A stretch of 64,000 nt of DNA from Bacteroidota bacterium (lineage in GTDB: Bacteria; Bacteroidota; Bacteroidia; Cytophagales; Cyclobacteriaceae): the NCBI GenBank assembly GCA_016191555.1, contig JACPVX010000025.1, forward strand, positions 16,616 through 80,615, read 5' to 3'. Under the pieces are notes generated by a model that saw only the letters and a program-made list of their open reading frames with translations, did no database searches and had not been told where the DNA came from. Both the position numbers and the translations under genes were made by a program. This document shows positions 16,608 through 24,616 of this stretch, one piece after another. How positions within the stretch are numbered: the first letter of the stretch is position 1; every line of letters begins with the position of its first letter.

Positions 16608-17807
16608 ATGAAGAAGTGGTGTGGTGTAGTGGTGTTATGGTGTTGTATGATTCATTTCGCGGAGGCGCAGTCACAACCATCCAACAGCAAACCTGATAAA
16701 GATCTAATTGATGTAGCCGGTCAGATTTTGAATGCAAAGTGGCTAACGAAACACGACACGCTATCGAAGAAAACAGGAAGGGTGTATTTTTCTGGCGCTC
16801 CTTCTCTGGGGTATTCGCTCACCAGCAACTTAGCTGCCATTTTCGTTGGCGACTTTGCATTTTTTACCAGCGAGGCAGAAGATCAAAAAATTTCAATTGT
16901 GTATCTGGATGTTCTCTACACCCAAAAGCAGCAATTCGTTTTTCGTATTCAAAACAACTTGTGGACAAAAAACAATAAGTTCAATATCGTATCAGATTGG
17001 CGCTACTATTGGTATCCACAAAAAACATACGGTTTAGGTATTCAAAGTCGGTTAGACGATGCGGTTGATCAGACCTATTCGTACCTGCGCTTTCATCAAT
17101 CCATTCTTAAATCTTTTAAAACCAATTGGTACGTGGGCGCTGGTGTAGCCATCGATCATCACTATGGCATTACACAGGAAAATGGAAGCGTGTTGTTAAA
17201 TGATGAAATCAAGCGCTACGGAATTGGAAATCAATCTACCTCTTCAGGTTTGTTATTTCATTTGTTGTACGACAGCCGAATCAATTCACTTAATCCCTGG
17301 GGCGGTGCCTATGCCAATTTGGTGTATCGACCCAACTTCACATTTTTTGGAAGCGATGGTGCATGGCAAATGGTGCAGGTTGATTTGCGTAGGTATGTAC
17401 CCTTTCCGAAAAGAAGCCAAAACGTGTTGGCATTTTGGAGCTACAATTGGTTTACGTTTGGAGGCAATGCGCCTTATCTTGATTTACCTGCAACCGCGTG
17501 GGATGCCAGCAGTAATCTTGGGCGAGGTTATATTCAGGGTCGGTTTCGAAGCAAGAACTTAGTATATCTGGAATCAGAATATCGGTTTCGAATTTCGAGA
17601 AGTGGATTGTTTGGCGGTGTGGTGTTTGCCAATGCTCAAAGCGTAACCGAATGGCCCTCTAATAATTTTAATGCGATTGCGGTTGGCGCGGGGGCTGGTA
17701 TGCGCATCAAATTCAACAAACATTCACGTGCCAATATTTGTATCGATTATGCTTTTGGGCAAGGCGGCTCGCAAGGCATGTTCGTTAACTTGGGCGAGGT
17801 GTTTTAA
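16608..17807 (+). CDS. BamA/TamA-type outer-membrane beta-barrel protein without POTRA domains
   Basis: 399 residues from the ATG at 16608; the longer reading from TTG 16584 is less likely because the signal peptide (MKKWCGVVVLWCCMIHFAEA) begins at 16608 and a promoter-like element lies just upstream. The mature chain shows alternating aromatic and polar residues typical of transmembrane beta-strands and ends in a terminal Phe (NLGEVF), the usual signal for BAM-mediated insertion. Segments such as GGAYANLVYRPNF and LGRGYIQGRFRSKNLVYLES resemble the Omp85/D15 surface-antigen barrel, and the N-terminus is too short for POTRA domains. It is probably an outer-membrane pore or export protein of unknown cargo. 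Its stop is adjacent to that of pdxJ. Confidence 0.75.
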   Translation: MKKWCGVVVLWCCMIHFAEAQSQPSNSKPDKDLIDVAGQILNAKWLTKHDTLSKKTGRVYFSGAPSLGYSLTSNLAAIFVGDFAFFTSEAEDQKISIVYLDVLYTQKQQFVFRIQNNLWTKNNKFNIVSDWRYYWYPQKTYGLGIQSRLDDAVDQTYSYLRFHQSILKSFKTNWYVGAGVAIDHHYGITQENGSVLLNDEIKRYGIGNQSTSSGLLFHLLYDSRINSLNPWGGAYANLVYRPNFTFFGSDGAWQMVQVDLRRYVPFPKRSQNVLAFWSYNWFTFGGNAPYLDLPATAWDASSNLGRGYIQGRFRSKNLVYLESEYRFRISRSGLFGGVVFANAQSVTEWPSNNFNAIAVGAGAGMRIKFNKHSRANICIDYAFGQGGSQGMFVNLGEVF

Positions 17808-18521
17808 TTAATTCAATTCGCGTAAGTAGAGTTGAATGGTATTTTCCAATCCAAAGTAAAGTGCATCGCAAATCAATGCATGTCCTATCGAAACTTCATC
17901 CATCTGTGGAATATTTTGTTTGAGGTAGCGTAAGTTGTTCAAGTCTAAATCATGCCCTGCATTGATTCCTAAGTCAAGTGAATTGGCAACAGCGGCCGCT
18001 TCGATGTATGGCTCAATGGCAGCTTCTCTGTTTTGATGATAGTGCGCTGCATAAGGCTCGGTGTAGAGTTCAATCCGATCAGCCCCAACTTGTTTGGCGC
18101 CTTGCACCATGGCGGTGGATGGATCAACAAACACCGAAACGCGTACGCCTTGTTGTTTGATTTCTGAAATGACTTTTTGAAGAAAAGTAGCATGTGCAAT
18201 AGTGTCCCATCCTGCGTTGGAGGTAATTGCATCAGGTTTGTCGGGAACGAGCGTAGCTTGTGCCGGTTTCACTTCTTTAATGAGCTGAAGAAAACGTTCG
18301 TCCGGATAGCCTTCAATATTAAACTCAGTAGTCACCACTTTTTTAAGTTCAACTACATCACGAAAGCGAATATGTCTTTCGTCAGGCCGCGGATGAACAG
18401 TAATTCCCTGAGCACCAAATCGCTCGCAGTCGATAGCTGTTTTGATTACATCCGGATTATTGGCTCCGCGTGCGTTACGGAGCGTAGCAATTTTATTGAT
18501 GTTTACAGAAAGGCGTGTCAT
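17808..18521 (-). CDS. pdxJ: Pyridoxine 5'-phosphate synthase
   Basis: 237 residues from the ATG at 18521; a TTG 9 bases earlier overlaps a -7 promoter box and is not a likely start. PdxJ joins 1-deoxyxylulose 5-phosphate and 3-amino-2-oxopropyl phosphate to form pyridoxine 5'-phosphate, the last ring-forming step of DXP-dependent vitamin B6 synthesis. Family signatures are present: [16 protein letters not shown] at the N-terminus, [28 protein letters not shown], and [13 protein letters not shown]. The length is standard. It is divergent from the YqeY gene by 118 bases. A cytoplasmic homo-octamer is expected from the family. Confidence 0.96.
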   Translation of the reverse strand: MTRLSVNINKIATLRNARGANNPDVIKTAIDCERFGAQGITVHPRPDERHIRFRDVVELKKVVTTEFNIEGYPDERFLQLIKEVKPAQATLVPDKPDAITSNAGWDTIAHATFLQKVISEIKQQGVRVSVFVDPSTAMVQGAKQVGADRIELYTEPYAAHYHQNREAAIEPYIEAAAVANSLDLGINAGHDLDLNNLRYLKQNIPQMDEVSIGHALICDALYFGLENTIQLYLRELN

Positions 18522-18527
18522 AGTAGG

Positions 18528-18535
18528 CAAAACTA
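18528..18535 (-). promoter_or_regulatory. Candidate -7 promoter box TAGTTTTG for pdxJ
   Basis: Read on the minus strand it matches TAnnTTTG exactly and ends 6 bases before the pdxJ ATG at 18521, which would give a leaderless or nearly leaderless transcript. No -33 element was found at normal spacing. Confidence 0.4.
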
Positions 18536-18639
18536 TGATTTTGAATAGCCTTCTCCTAGCTCTTCCGGCTGATCCGTTATTGGAAGTTTTTTCTTCGCCA
18601 ATTCTTGCACTAACTTTACAAGGTTAAATCAGACATACT

Positions 18640-19092
18640 ATGAGTTTAAAGACACAGATTGACAACGACATCAAAGCGGCCATGCTGGCGAAGAACAAAG
18701 ATGAACTGACTGCTTTGCGCAGCATCAAATCCATGATCTTATTGGCCGAAACAGAAAAGGGAGGGAGCGGAGACTTGGCACAAGATATTGAGGGTAAACT
18801 ATTAATGAAGGCTGCAAAACAGCGGAAGGAATCTGCTGACATATTTCAAAAGGAAGGTCGCGATGATTTAGCTAAAAAAGAATTAGTAGAATACGAAGTC
18901 ATCAGCCGCTACTTGCCAAAGCAATTGACAGAAGAAGAAATTTCAGCGGAGTTGAAAAAGATAATGGAGCAAGTGGGAGCCAAAGGCCCACAAGATATGG
19001 GAAAGGTAATGGGCACCGCTACTAAACAATTAGCCGGCAAGGCCGATGGAAAAGTGATTTCTGAATTAGTAAAAAAACTGTTGGCTTCTTGA
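18640..19092 (+). CDS. GatB/YqeY domain-containing protein
   Basis: 150 residues, the normal size of the stand-alone YqeY family. The start MSLKTQIDNDIKAAMLAKNK and KDELTALRSIKSMILLAE are typical, as is the C-terminal helical bundle with GKVMGTATKQLAGKADGK. The C-terminal fold is the one that binds tRNA in the GatB amidotransferase subunit, so a tRNA or aminoacylation role has been proposed, but it is unproved for the free protein. A near-match -7 box TAACTTTA lies 21 bases upstream. The CvpA-family gene overlaps its stop by 4 bases. Confidence 0.93.
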   Translation: MSLKTQIDNDIKAAMLAKNKDELTALRSIKSMILLAETEKGGSGDLAQDIEGKLLMKAAKQRKESADIFQKEGRDDLAKKELVEYEVISRYLPKQLTEEEISAELKKIMEQVGAKGPQDMGKVMGTATKQLAGKADGKVISELVKKLLAS

Positions 19093-19595
19093 GTAAGATT
19101 GATATTGTTATTGCTTTGATTTTAGCAATAGGCGGATACCTTGGATACAAGCGAGGATTTTTGATGGAACTGTTTTTTCTGCTGGCCTTGGTACTCGGAG
19201 TTTTTCTTGGGTTTAAACTAATGGGCAAAGGCATGCAATTATTGCATGAGCAATTCAATGCCGATCAAACCTTCTTGCCTTACTTGGCCTTTATCATCAT
19301 TTTTATTTTGGTGATTATTCTGGTCATTTTCTTAGGTCATCGAATTAAAAATTCGGTTGATCAAACCTTTTTGGGGAAAGTAGATTCTATAGCCGGAGGT
19401 GTGCTCGGCGTGATCAAATACTCGTTTTGTTTAAGTATTACCATTTGGTTGGCGCAATCATTAAAAATCGAATTACCCCAAAATTGGATGGAAGACTCAC
19501 GCTTATATCCTATTACCGCCAAAGTGGCCGAAAGAACCTCTGCATTTTTAGGTCAATTCATCCCTTTTTTCAAAGAAATATTCAGACAGTTCTAA
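19089..19595 (+). CDS. CvpA family inner-membrane protein
   Basis: 168 residues, beginning at a TTG that overlaps the yqeY stop, so translation is coupled. Four hydrophobic segments are visible (about residues 3-20, 24-45, 60-85 and 99-118), and the opening KIDIVIALILAIGGYLGYKRG followed by a long second helix is typical of CvpA. E. coli CvpA is needed for colicin V production and for bile and envelope stress tolerance; the molecular function is not known. The loop FLGKVDSIAGGVLGVIKY matches the family's conserved glycine-rich region. Confidence 0.88.
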   Translation: MSKIDIVIALILAIGGYLGYKRGFLMELFFLLALVLGVFLGFKLMGKGMQLLHEQFNADQTFLPYLAFIIIFILVIILVIFLGHRIKNSVDQTFLGKVDSIAGGVLGVIKYSFCLSITIWLAQSLKIELPQNWMEDSRLYPITAKVAERTSAFLGQFIPFFKEIFRQF

Positions 19596-19641
19596 GGTTC
19601 AGTTTTTTTTAGTTACTTATCAACAAATAAATTCTATACGA

Positions 19642-20406
19642 ATGGCCCTGGTTGTAAAAGAGCAACATGATTTTAAGTACGTAGACGAAGGCCAGGGAGA
19701 TGTTCTCATGCTTTTACACGGGTTATTTGGTGCCCTTAGCAATTGGGAAGGTGTGGTGAACCACTATTCTAGGCATTTCAGAGTCATTATTCCCATGCTG
19801 CCTATTTATGAAATGCCCATCAAAGAAGCGGGCTTAGGCGGCTTGCGTGAATTTACCGAGCGCTTTGTTGAGATGATGAAGCTCGATAAAATGATGATCA
19901 TGGGGAATTCGCTTGGCGGTCATGTGGGTATCTTGTACACGCTTCAAAATCCCACGAAAGTGACCAAATTGGTTTTGACCGGTAGTTCGGGATTGTTTGA
20001 AAATACGATGGGCGGATCGTACCCGCGCAGAGGGAGTTACGATTACATTCGCGAGCGTGTAGCCTACACATTCTACGATCCTAAAGTAGCTTCGAAAGAG
20101 CTAGTAGATGAAGTTTTCGAGACCACGAAAAGCATTCCAAAGTGTATGCGAATTGTAGCCATTGCTAAATCCGCTCAACGAAATAACCTCGCATTAGAAT
20201 TGCATAAAATAAATGTGCCCACTTTATTAGTGTGGGGCTTGAATGACACTATTACTCCGCCTATGGTGGGTCATGAGTTCAATCGACTCATTCCAAATTC
20301 GGAATTGAAGTTTATCGACAAATGTTGCCATGCGCCTATGATGGAGCATCCGCAAAAGTTTAATGAAATGGTAGAAGATTTTTTGGTTAGACCCATTGCG
20401 AAATGA
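19642..20406 (+). CDS. Alpha/beta hydrolase
   Basis: 254 residues. The fold and catalytic triad are clear: the oxyanion segment LLHGLFGALSNW, nucleophile S90 in MGNSLGGHVG, acid D202 in WGLNDTITPP, and H230 in CCHAPMMEHP. There is no signal peptide, so it is cytoplasmic. The substrate is unknown; its length and cap region place it with general esterase or C-C hydrolase-like relatives. It overlaps the CBS-domain gene by 4 bases and is part of a run that leads to NAD kinase, an order often seen in Bacteroidota. Confidence 0.9.
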   Translation: MALVVKEQHDFKYVDEGQGDVLMLLHGLFGALSNWEGVVNHYSRHFRVIIPMLPIYEMPIKEAGLGGLREFTERFVEMMKLDKMMIMGNSLGGHVGILYTLQNPTKVTKLVLTGSSGLFENTMGGSYPRRGSYDYIRERVAYTFYDPKVASKELVDEVFETTKSIPKCMRIVAIAKSAQRNNLALELHKINVPTLLVWGLNDTITPPMVGHEFNRLIPNSELKFIDKCCHAPMMEHPQKFNEMVEDFLVRPIAK

Positions 20407-21068
20407 TAGCCGAAGAGCTGATCAACCACATGATTCCACCGCTAAAAACTACGGACGATGCCGATAAGGCAATCGTGTGGATGGAAGAGTTTCGCTGCAA
20501 TCACTTGCCGGTGGTTGAGAAGGGACAATTGTTAGGATTTATCTCGGAAGAAATCATTTTAGAATCCAACGATATTGGAAAAAACCTGGCCGCCTTTCCA
20601 TTGGTTGGAAAAGATTGCTTCGTTCACCAGCATGCGCACTTTTACGATATCTTAAAAATTGCTGGTAACAACAAGTTGCAGATTGTAGCCGTGGTGAATG
20701 ACGATCAACAATATGAGGGAGTGATCACGGTGCAAGACATGATGATTTCATTTGCACAGACGGCTTCGGTACAAATGACAGGAAGCATTTTGGTGCTGTC
20801 GATGGATTTGATCGATTATTCGTTGGCGGAAATCAGCCGCTATGTAGAGGAGAACAACGCCAAAGTGATCAGTAGCAATATGATTGAAGACCCGATGGAT
20901 CAAGGGAAAATTAAATTAACCCTCAAAATCAACCAGACTGATCTGAAAAGAATTGTAGCCACGCTTGAACGTTTCAATTACCGGGTGATTGGCCGTTATC
21001 AGGAAGCACCACAGGAAGCCGATGATAAAGATAAGATAGACATGCTTTTGCGCTATTTGGAAATCTAA
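20403..21068 (+). CDS. CBS domain pair protein with C-terminal ACT-like region
   Basis: 221 residues. The first 130 hold two CBS motifs (NHMIPPLKTTDDADKAIVWM with HLPVVEKGQLLGFISEE, then QIVAVVNDDQQYEGVITVQD), which usually bind adenosyl nucleotides. The rest (about residues 133-221) looks like an ACT-type ferredoxin fold: SILVLSMDLIDYSLAEISRY, then IKLTLKINQTDLKRIVATLE. The gene sits directly before nadK with a 9-base gap, so a nucleotide-sensing role linked to NAD(P) supply is possible but is inference. Cytoplasmic. Confidence 0.88.
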   Translation: MIAEELINHMIPPLKTTDDADKAIVWMEEFRCNHLPVVEKGQLLGFISEEIILESNDIGKNLAAFPLVGKDCFVHQHAHFYDILKIAGNNKLQIVAVVNDDQQYEGVITVQDMMISFAQTASVQMTGSILVLSMDLIDYSLAEISRYVEENNAKVISSNMIEDPMDQGKIKLTLKINQTDLKRIVATLERFNYRVIGRYQEAPQEADDKDKIDMLLRYLEI

Positions 21069-21077
21069 CCCATCAAG

Positions 21078-21956
21078 ATGATCCGCATAGGCATACACGG
21101 CAAAGATTTTCAGAATAAATCCCTCCGGTTTTTAGAACGGGTATTAGATCACCTAAAGAGAAGTCAGGTAGAAATTTGGGTGTCCGAAAAGTTTTTGAAG
21201 CAATTCAAATCATCGCGCATAAGCGCCTACAACCTGCGGTCGTTCAACCACGAAGACAACCTTCACTCGCTAAATTATTTTCTTTCGCTGGGTGGCGATG
21301 GCACGCTGCTCGAATCAGTAACATACATTGGCAAATCCGAAATTCCGATTTTAGGAATCAACACCGGTCGTTTGGGTTTTTTGGCCACTACAAGTCGCGA
21401 TGACATGGAAGACTCGCTTGACGGATTGCTCAACGGAAGTTATTCCATCGATAGCCGTTCTGTACTGAAGTTGATCTCTGCACCCAAACTTTTCGGTAAA
21501 CTCAATTTTGCTTTGAATGATTTTACCATCATGAAGAAAGATACCTCTTCCATGATTACTGTACATGTTTACGCAGATGGAGAACTGATTAATTCGTATT
21601 GGTCTGATGGAATAATTGTCTCCACTCCTACGGGTTCCACCGGGTATTCACTCAGTTGTGGAGGGCCGCTAGTTCACCCTAAATCTGAAAGTTTTGTCAT
21701 AACGGCCGTTAGCCCCCATAATTTAGGGACCCGCCCGATTGTATTATCGGATGACCGCGAGATTACGTTTCAGATTGAAGGACGCAGCAAAAAGTACCTA
21801 ATTTCGTTGGATTCGAGGTTTGAAACAGTCGATGAGTCTGTCAAACTAAAGATAAAGAAAGAGAAATTTGAAGTGAAACTGATTCAGTTAAGCTCTCAAA
21901 ACTATTTCAATACCCTTCGTCAAAAGCTCAACTGGGGTGTGGACGCCCGCAACTAA
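21078..21956 (+). CDS. nadK: NAD kinase
   Basis: 292 residues. It phosphorylates NAD to NADP. The diagnostic GGDGT motif is at residues 72-76, INTGRLGFLA follows, and the second signature TPTGSTGYSLSCGGP is intact, with NLGTRPIVLSDD in the C-terminal beta domain. The length agrees with the bacterial enzyme. It starts 9 bases after the CBS gene and probably shares its transcript. The PorG-like gene begins 86 bases downstream behind its own promoter box. Confidence 0.97.
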   Translation: MIRIGIHGKDFQNKSLRFLERVLDHLKRSQVEIWVSEKFLKQFKSSRISAYNLRSFNHEDNLHSLNYFLSLGGDGTLLESVTYIGKSEIPILGINTGRLGFLATTSRDDMEDSLDGLLNGSYSIDSRSVLKLISAPKLFGKLNFALNDFTIMKKDTSSMITVHVYADGELINSYWSDGIIVSTPTGSTGYSLSCGGPLVHPKSESFVITAVSPHNLGTRPIVLSDDREITFQIEGRSKKYLISLDSRFETVDESVKLKIKKEKFEVKLIQLSSQNYFNTLRQKLNWGVDARN

Positions 21957-22011
21957 GCAGCTGATTAGCCGAATTTTCATCTAATCCTATTTCTACTTAG
22001 GGTTAATTTTA

Positions 22012-22019
22012 TACCTTTG
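22012..22019 (+). promoter_or_regulatory. Candidate -7 promoter box TACCTTTG
   Basis: Exact TAnnTTTG match 23 bases before the ATG of the first PorG-like gene. No clear -33 TTG. It suggests a new transcript starting between nadK and the PorG-like genes. Confidence 0.4.
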
Positions 22020-22042
22020 TAATTGCCCCAATTAACCTCGTT

Positions 22043-23050
22043 ATGAGAAAGTTATGTTTTGCCGTTCTAAGTCTTGCCCTATTGATTGGTTCAGTAAGTG
22101 AATCATATGCGCAATTCAACAGAAAATCCATTAAGAAAAATAATAAGCGCATTGCTCATTATCGTGGAAAAAAATCTGGCTTTGCACGCCAAAATGTGTA
22201 TTCAGGCATAGGGATTTCATTAAATGCACTTAATTATTTTGGTGATCTTTCACCATCGCCAAGCAAACTAAGCACTGATTTTTCCTTTACGAAGCCGGGC
22301 TTCGGAGTATCACTTTTCCACCGCTTTGGCCCGCGCTACACGCTGATGGCTCAATACATGTATGGAACAATCAAAGGATCGGATGCAGAATCAGCCGCTT
22401 TGGGAAGCGCTGAAAGCGAACCAAGAAACATTCGAAATCTATCGTTCAGCAATTCGATCCATGAGCTTTCACTACTTGCTTATATCGACTTGTTTGATAA
22501 TCAGGCAACGTATATCAGCCGTGTGAAATGGACTCCGTACCTTTATACTGGTGGTACTGTATTTTTACACAATCCGCAGGCCATTGCACCCAAAACAGAC
22601 TTGAAAGGCCAGCCTTTGGCAGAAGCAGGACAATATGTAGACCTGCAACCACTAAAAACAGAAGGCCAATCATACGGATTAATTCAATTCGCTATACCAT
22701 TTGGCGCTGGTGCACGTTTTAGAATAAACGAAGTGATGGATCTTTGGGCTGATTTTGGTTTCCGCTACACATTCACCGACTATTTGGACGATGTAAGCAA
22801 TACCTATACGGATTTATCAACACTAACTCCACTGGGTCAGGCAATGTCATACAGAACCAATGAATTGGCTGGTTATCCTAAAGCTGGTCAGGCCGTTCCT
22901 TCAGGTATTCCTGGGGTAAATGTGCAATATGATTATGGTAGAAAAGGTGATAAGCGTGGAGGCGCATCACAAAATGACATCTATATGGTGACATCCATTC
23001 GCCTTACGTACATCTTAGGCGCAACATTCCATAAAGCTAAATTCAGATAA
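22043..23050 (+). CDS. PorG-like (DUF6089) outer-membrane beta-barrel protein, copy 1
   Basis: 335 residues with a signal peptide (KLCFAVLSLALLIGSVSESY, cleavage after AYAQ-type Ala), a short basic segment, then a beta-barrel: IGISLNALNYFGDLSPSPSK is the typical family opening, and aromatic-rich strands such as LWADFGFRYTFTDYLDDVSN follow. This is the DUF6089 family that contains PorG, an outer-membrane component of the type IX secretion system in Porphyromonas gingivalis. The location just before uppS and bamA matches what I recall for porG there. It overlaps the second copy by one base. The T9SS role of this copy is inferred from family and position. Confidence 0.85.
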   Translation: MRKLCFAVLSLALLIGSVSESYAQFNRKSIKKNNKRIAHYRGKKSGFARQNVYSGIGISLNALNYFGDLSPSPSKLSTDFSFTKPGFGVSLFHRFGPRYTLMAQYMYGTIKGSDAESAALGSAESEPRNIRNLSFSNSIHELSLLAYIDLFDNQATYISRVKWTPYLYTGGTVFLHNPQAIAPKTDLKGQPLAEAGQYVDLQPLKTEGQSYGLIQFAIPFGAGARFRINEVMDLWADFGFRYTFTDYLDDVSNTYTDLSTLTPLGQAMSYRTNELAGYPKAGQAVPSGIPGVNVQYDYGRKGDKRGGASQNDIYMVTSIRLTYILGATFHKAKFR

Positions 23051-23754
23051 TGGCGAGTACGCGTTTCGCGAAATTACTTTTCTCTCCATTATTATTCTTA
23101 GGCATTACAGCCTTTAGTCAAATCTCCCAACGTACCGAAATAGGTGGCGGCTTGGGAGTTTTTAATTATACAGGCGATATCGTTCGTACATACGACTTAA
23201 CTACCGCAAAACCGGCAGCTACACTTTTTTACAGAACCAACCTGAGTCGGGTGATCAGTTTTAGAACTTCACTGACCGGTGGTCAACTGGCTGCGAGCGA
23301 TCGCAATAATCCAATCGATGCCTTTGCGGCAAAGCGCAACGCCTCATTCGACTTGTTTTTACTCGAGCTTTCCGGTTGCTTCGAGTATCACTTTTTAGAT
23401 TGGCGAGACGATAAACGCAGGCTGCGTTTTACACCTTACCTTTTTGGCGGGATAGCCCTTTTTGGCATATCTGGCACACCTCAAAACAAAACCGCAGAAT
23501 ACAGCACGGTTCAATTGGGCGTCCCTTTCGGGGGAGGTATGAAATACGTTTTAAACCCACGCTATTATATCTCATTCGAAATTGGAATCAGAAAAACCTT
23601 TTTTGATTACCTCGATAACCTGTCCGGGGGTAATCCATCCTTCAAAACCTACCAATACGGTAATCCGAACGATAACGACAACTACTTTTTTACGGGTATA
23701 ACCCTTACTTACACATTTTACGACATACCCTGTGCCACCAATCCCTACAGGTAA
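23050..23754 (+). CDS. PorG-like (DUF6089) outer-membrane beta-barrel protein, copy 2
   Basis: 234 residues, signal peptide in the first 24 (FAKLLFSPLLFLGITAFSQ). The mature barrel repeats the pattern of copy 1: EIGGGLGVFNYTGDIVRTYD at the start, PYLFGGIALFGISGTPQNK in the middle, and FEIGIRKTFFDYLDNLSGGN near the end, equivalent to the FTDYLDD region of copy 1. It is about 100 residues shorter, lacking the basic N-terminal stretch and some loops. Its ATG overlaps the stop of copy 1, so the two are cotranscribed. It may form a hetero-oligomer with copy 1 or have taken a separate role. Confidence 0.83.
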   Translation: MASTRFAKLLFSPLLFLGITAFSQISQRTEIGGGLGVFNYTGDIVRTYDLTTAKPAATLFYRTNLSRVISFRTSLTGGQLAASDRNNPIDAFAAKRNASFDLFLLELSGCFEYHFLDWRDDKRRLRFTPYLFGGIALFGISGTPQNKTAEYSTVQLGVPFGGGMKYVLNPRYYISFEIGIRKTFFDYLDNLSGGNPSFKTYQYGNPNDNDNYFFTGITLTYTFYDIPCATNPYR

Positions 23755-23852
23755 ATCCTTTCGTCAGTAGAACTATTTCAAAATTTTGATCATCACAACC
23801 TTACGCAGTCTGAACGTAGACTATTAGTGACTTAAAGTTTTGAAAAAAAGGC

Positions 23853-23860
23853 TACTTTTG
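23853..23860 (+). promoter_or_regulatory. Candidate -7 promoter box TACTTTTG for uppS
   Basis: Exact TAnnTTTG match with only 7 bases between it and the GTG start of uppS. A TTG lies 10 bases upstream of the box, too close to serve as a -33 element. If active, it would give a leaderless or nearly leaderless mRNA for the uppS-bamA-ompH operon. Confidence 0.4.
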
Positions 23861-23867
23861 CACCCTT

Positions 23868-24611
23868 GTGGCTTCGCTAAAGCAAAATATTGACCCTCAT
23901 AATTTACCCAAACACGTGGCCGTTATCATGGACGGCAACGGAAGATGGGCGAGGCAAAAGGGTGCGGTTAGAATATTTGGCCATCGCAATGCGATTGAGG
24001 CGGTGCGGCAAGTAATTGAAGGAAGCGGTGAACTTGGCATCAAGTACCTCACTTTGTATGCCTTTAGTACCGAAAATTGGGGAAGGCCAAAAGAGGAAGT
24101 GGATGCGCTGATGGAACTATTGGTCAACACACTGCAAAAGGAAATTAGCTCTTTGCATAAAAATAACGTGCGACTTTCAACTATTGGCGATACGGCACAA
24201 TTGCCGGAAGATTGCCGCGAGAACTTGAAGAAGGCAATTGAAGGGACAAAAGGAAACACGGGATTGAATTTGCTGATTGCTTTAAACTACAGCGGGCGCT
24301 GGGAGATTGTAAAAGCAACCAGGCATTTGGCAGAGCAAGTGAAAGCGGGGCAGTTGCTGCCAGTCGACATCACAGAAGCTACAATAAGTCAGTTGATGGA
24401 AACGAAAGATATTCCAGATCCTGAATTGCTAATACGAACCAGTGGAGAGATGAGAATAAGTAATTTTTTACTCTGGCAAATTGCCTATACGGAATTATAC
24501 ATTACACCCAAGCTTTGGCCGGATTTCCGAAAGGAAGATTTGTACGAAGCGATTATTGAATATCAAAAGCGTGAACGAAGATTTGGAAAAGTGCTGACCC
24601 CTATTGCCTAA
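23868..24611 (+). CDS. uppS: Isoprenyl transferase (undecaprenyl diphosphate synthase)
   Basis: 247 residues from a GTG start. It adds isopentenyl units in cis to farnesyl diphosphate to give the C55 lipid carrier for peptidoglycan and O-antigen. The catalytic D22 lies in VAVIMDGNGRWARQKG; LTLYAFSTENWGRP, LNYSGRWEI, RTSGEMRISNFLLWQ and YTELYITPKLWPDF complete the cis-prenyltransferase signatures. The GTG start gives the usual short N-terminus ahead of LPKHVAVIMDG; no ATG exists upstream of that motif. bamA follows after 5 bases, so both belong to one operon. Confidence 0.96.
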   Translation: MASLKQNIDPHNLPKHVAVIMDGNGRWARQKGAVRIFGHRNAIEAVRQVIEGSGELGIKYLTLYAFSTENWGRPKEEVDALMELLVNTLQKEISSLHKNNVRLSTIGDTAQLPEDCRENLKKAIEGTKGNTGLNLLIALNYSGRWEIVKATRHLAEQVKAGQLLPVDITEATISQLMETKDIPDPELLIRTSGEMRISNFLLWQIAYTELYITPKLWPDFRKEDLYEAIIEYQKRERRFGKVLTPIA

Positions 24612-24616
24612 TTTGA

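Noticed and set aside
16608..17807. Second true BamA
   Set aside because: The barrel ending is Omp85-like but there are no POTRA domains, and the canonical BamA with POTRA domains is at 24617.
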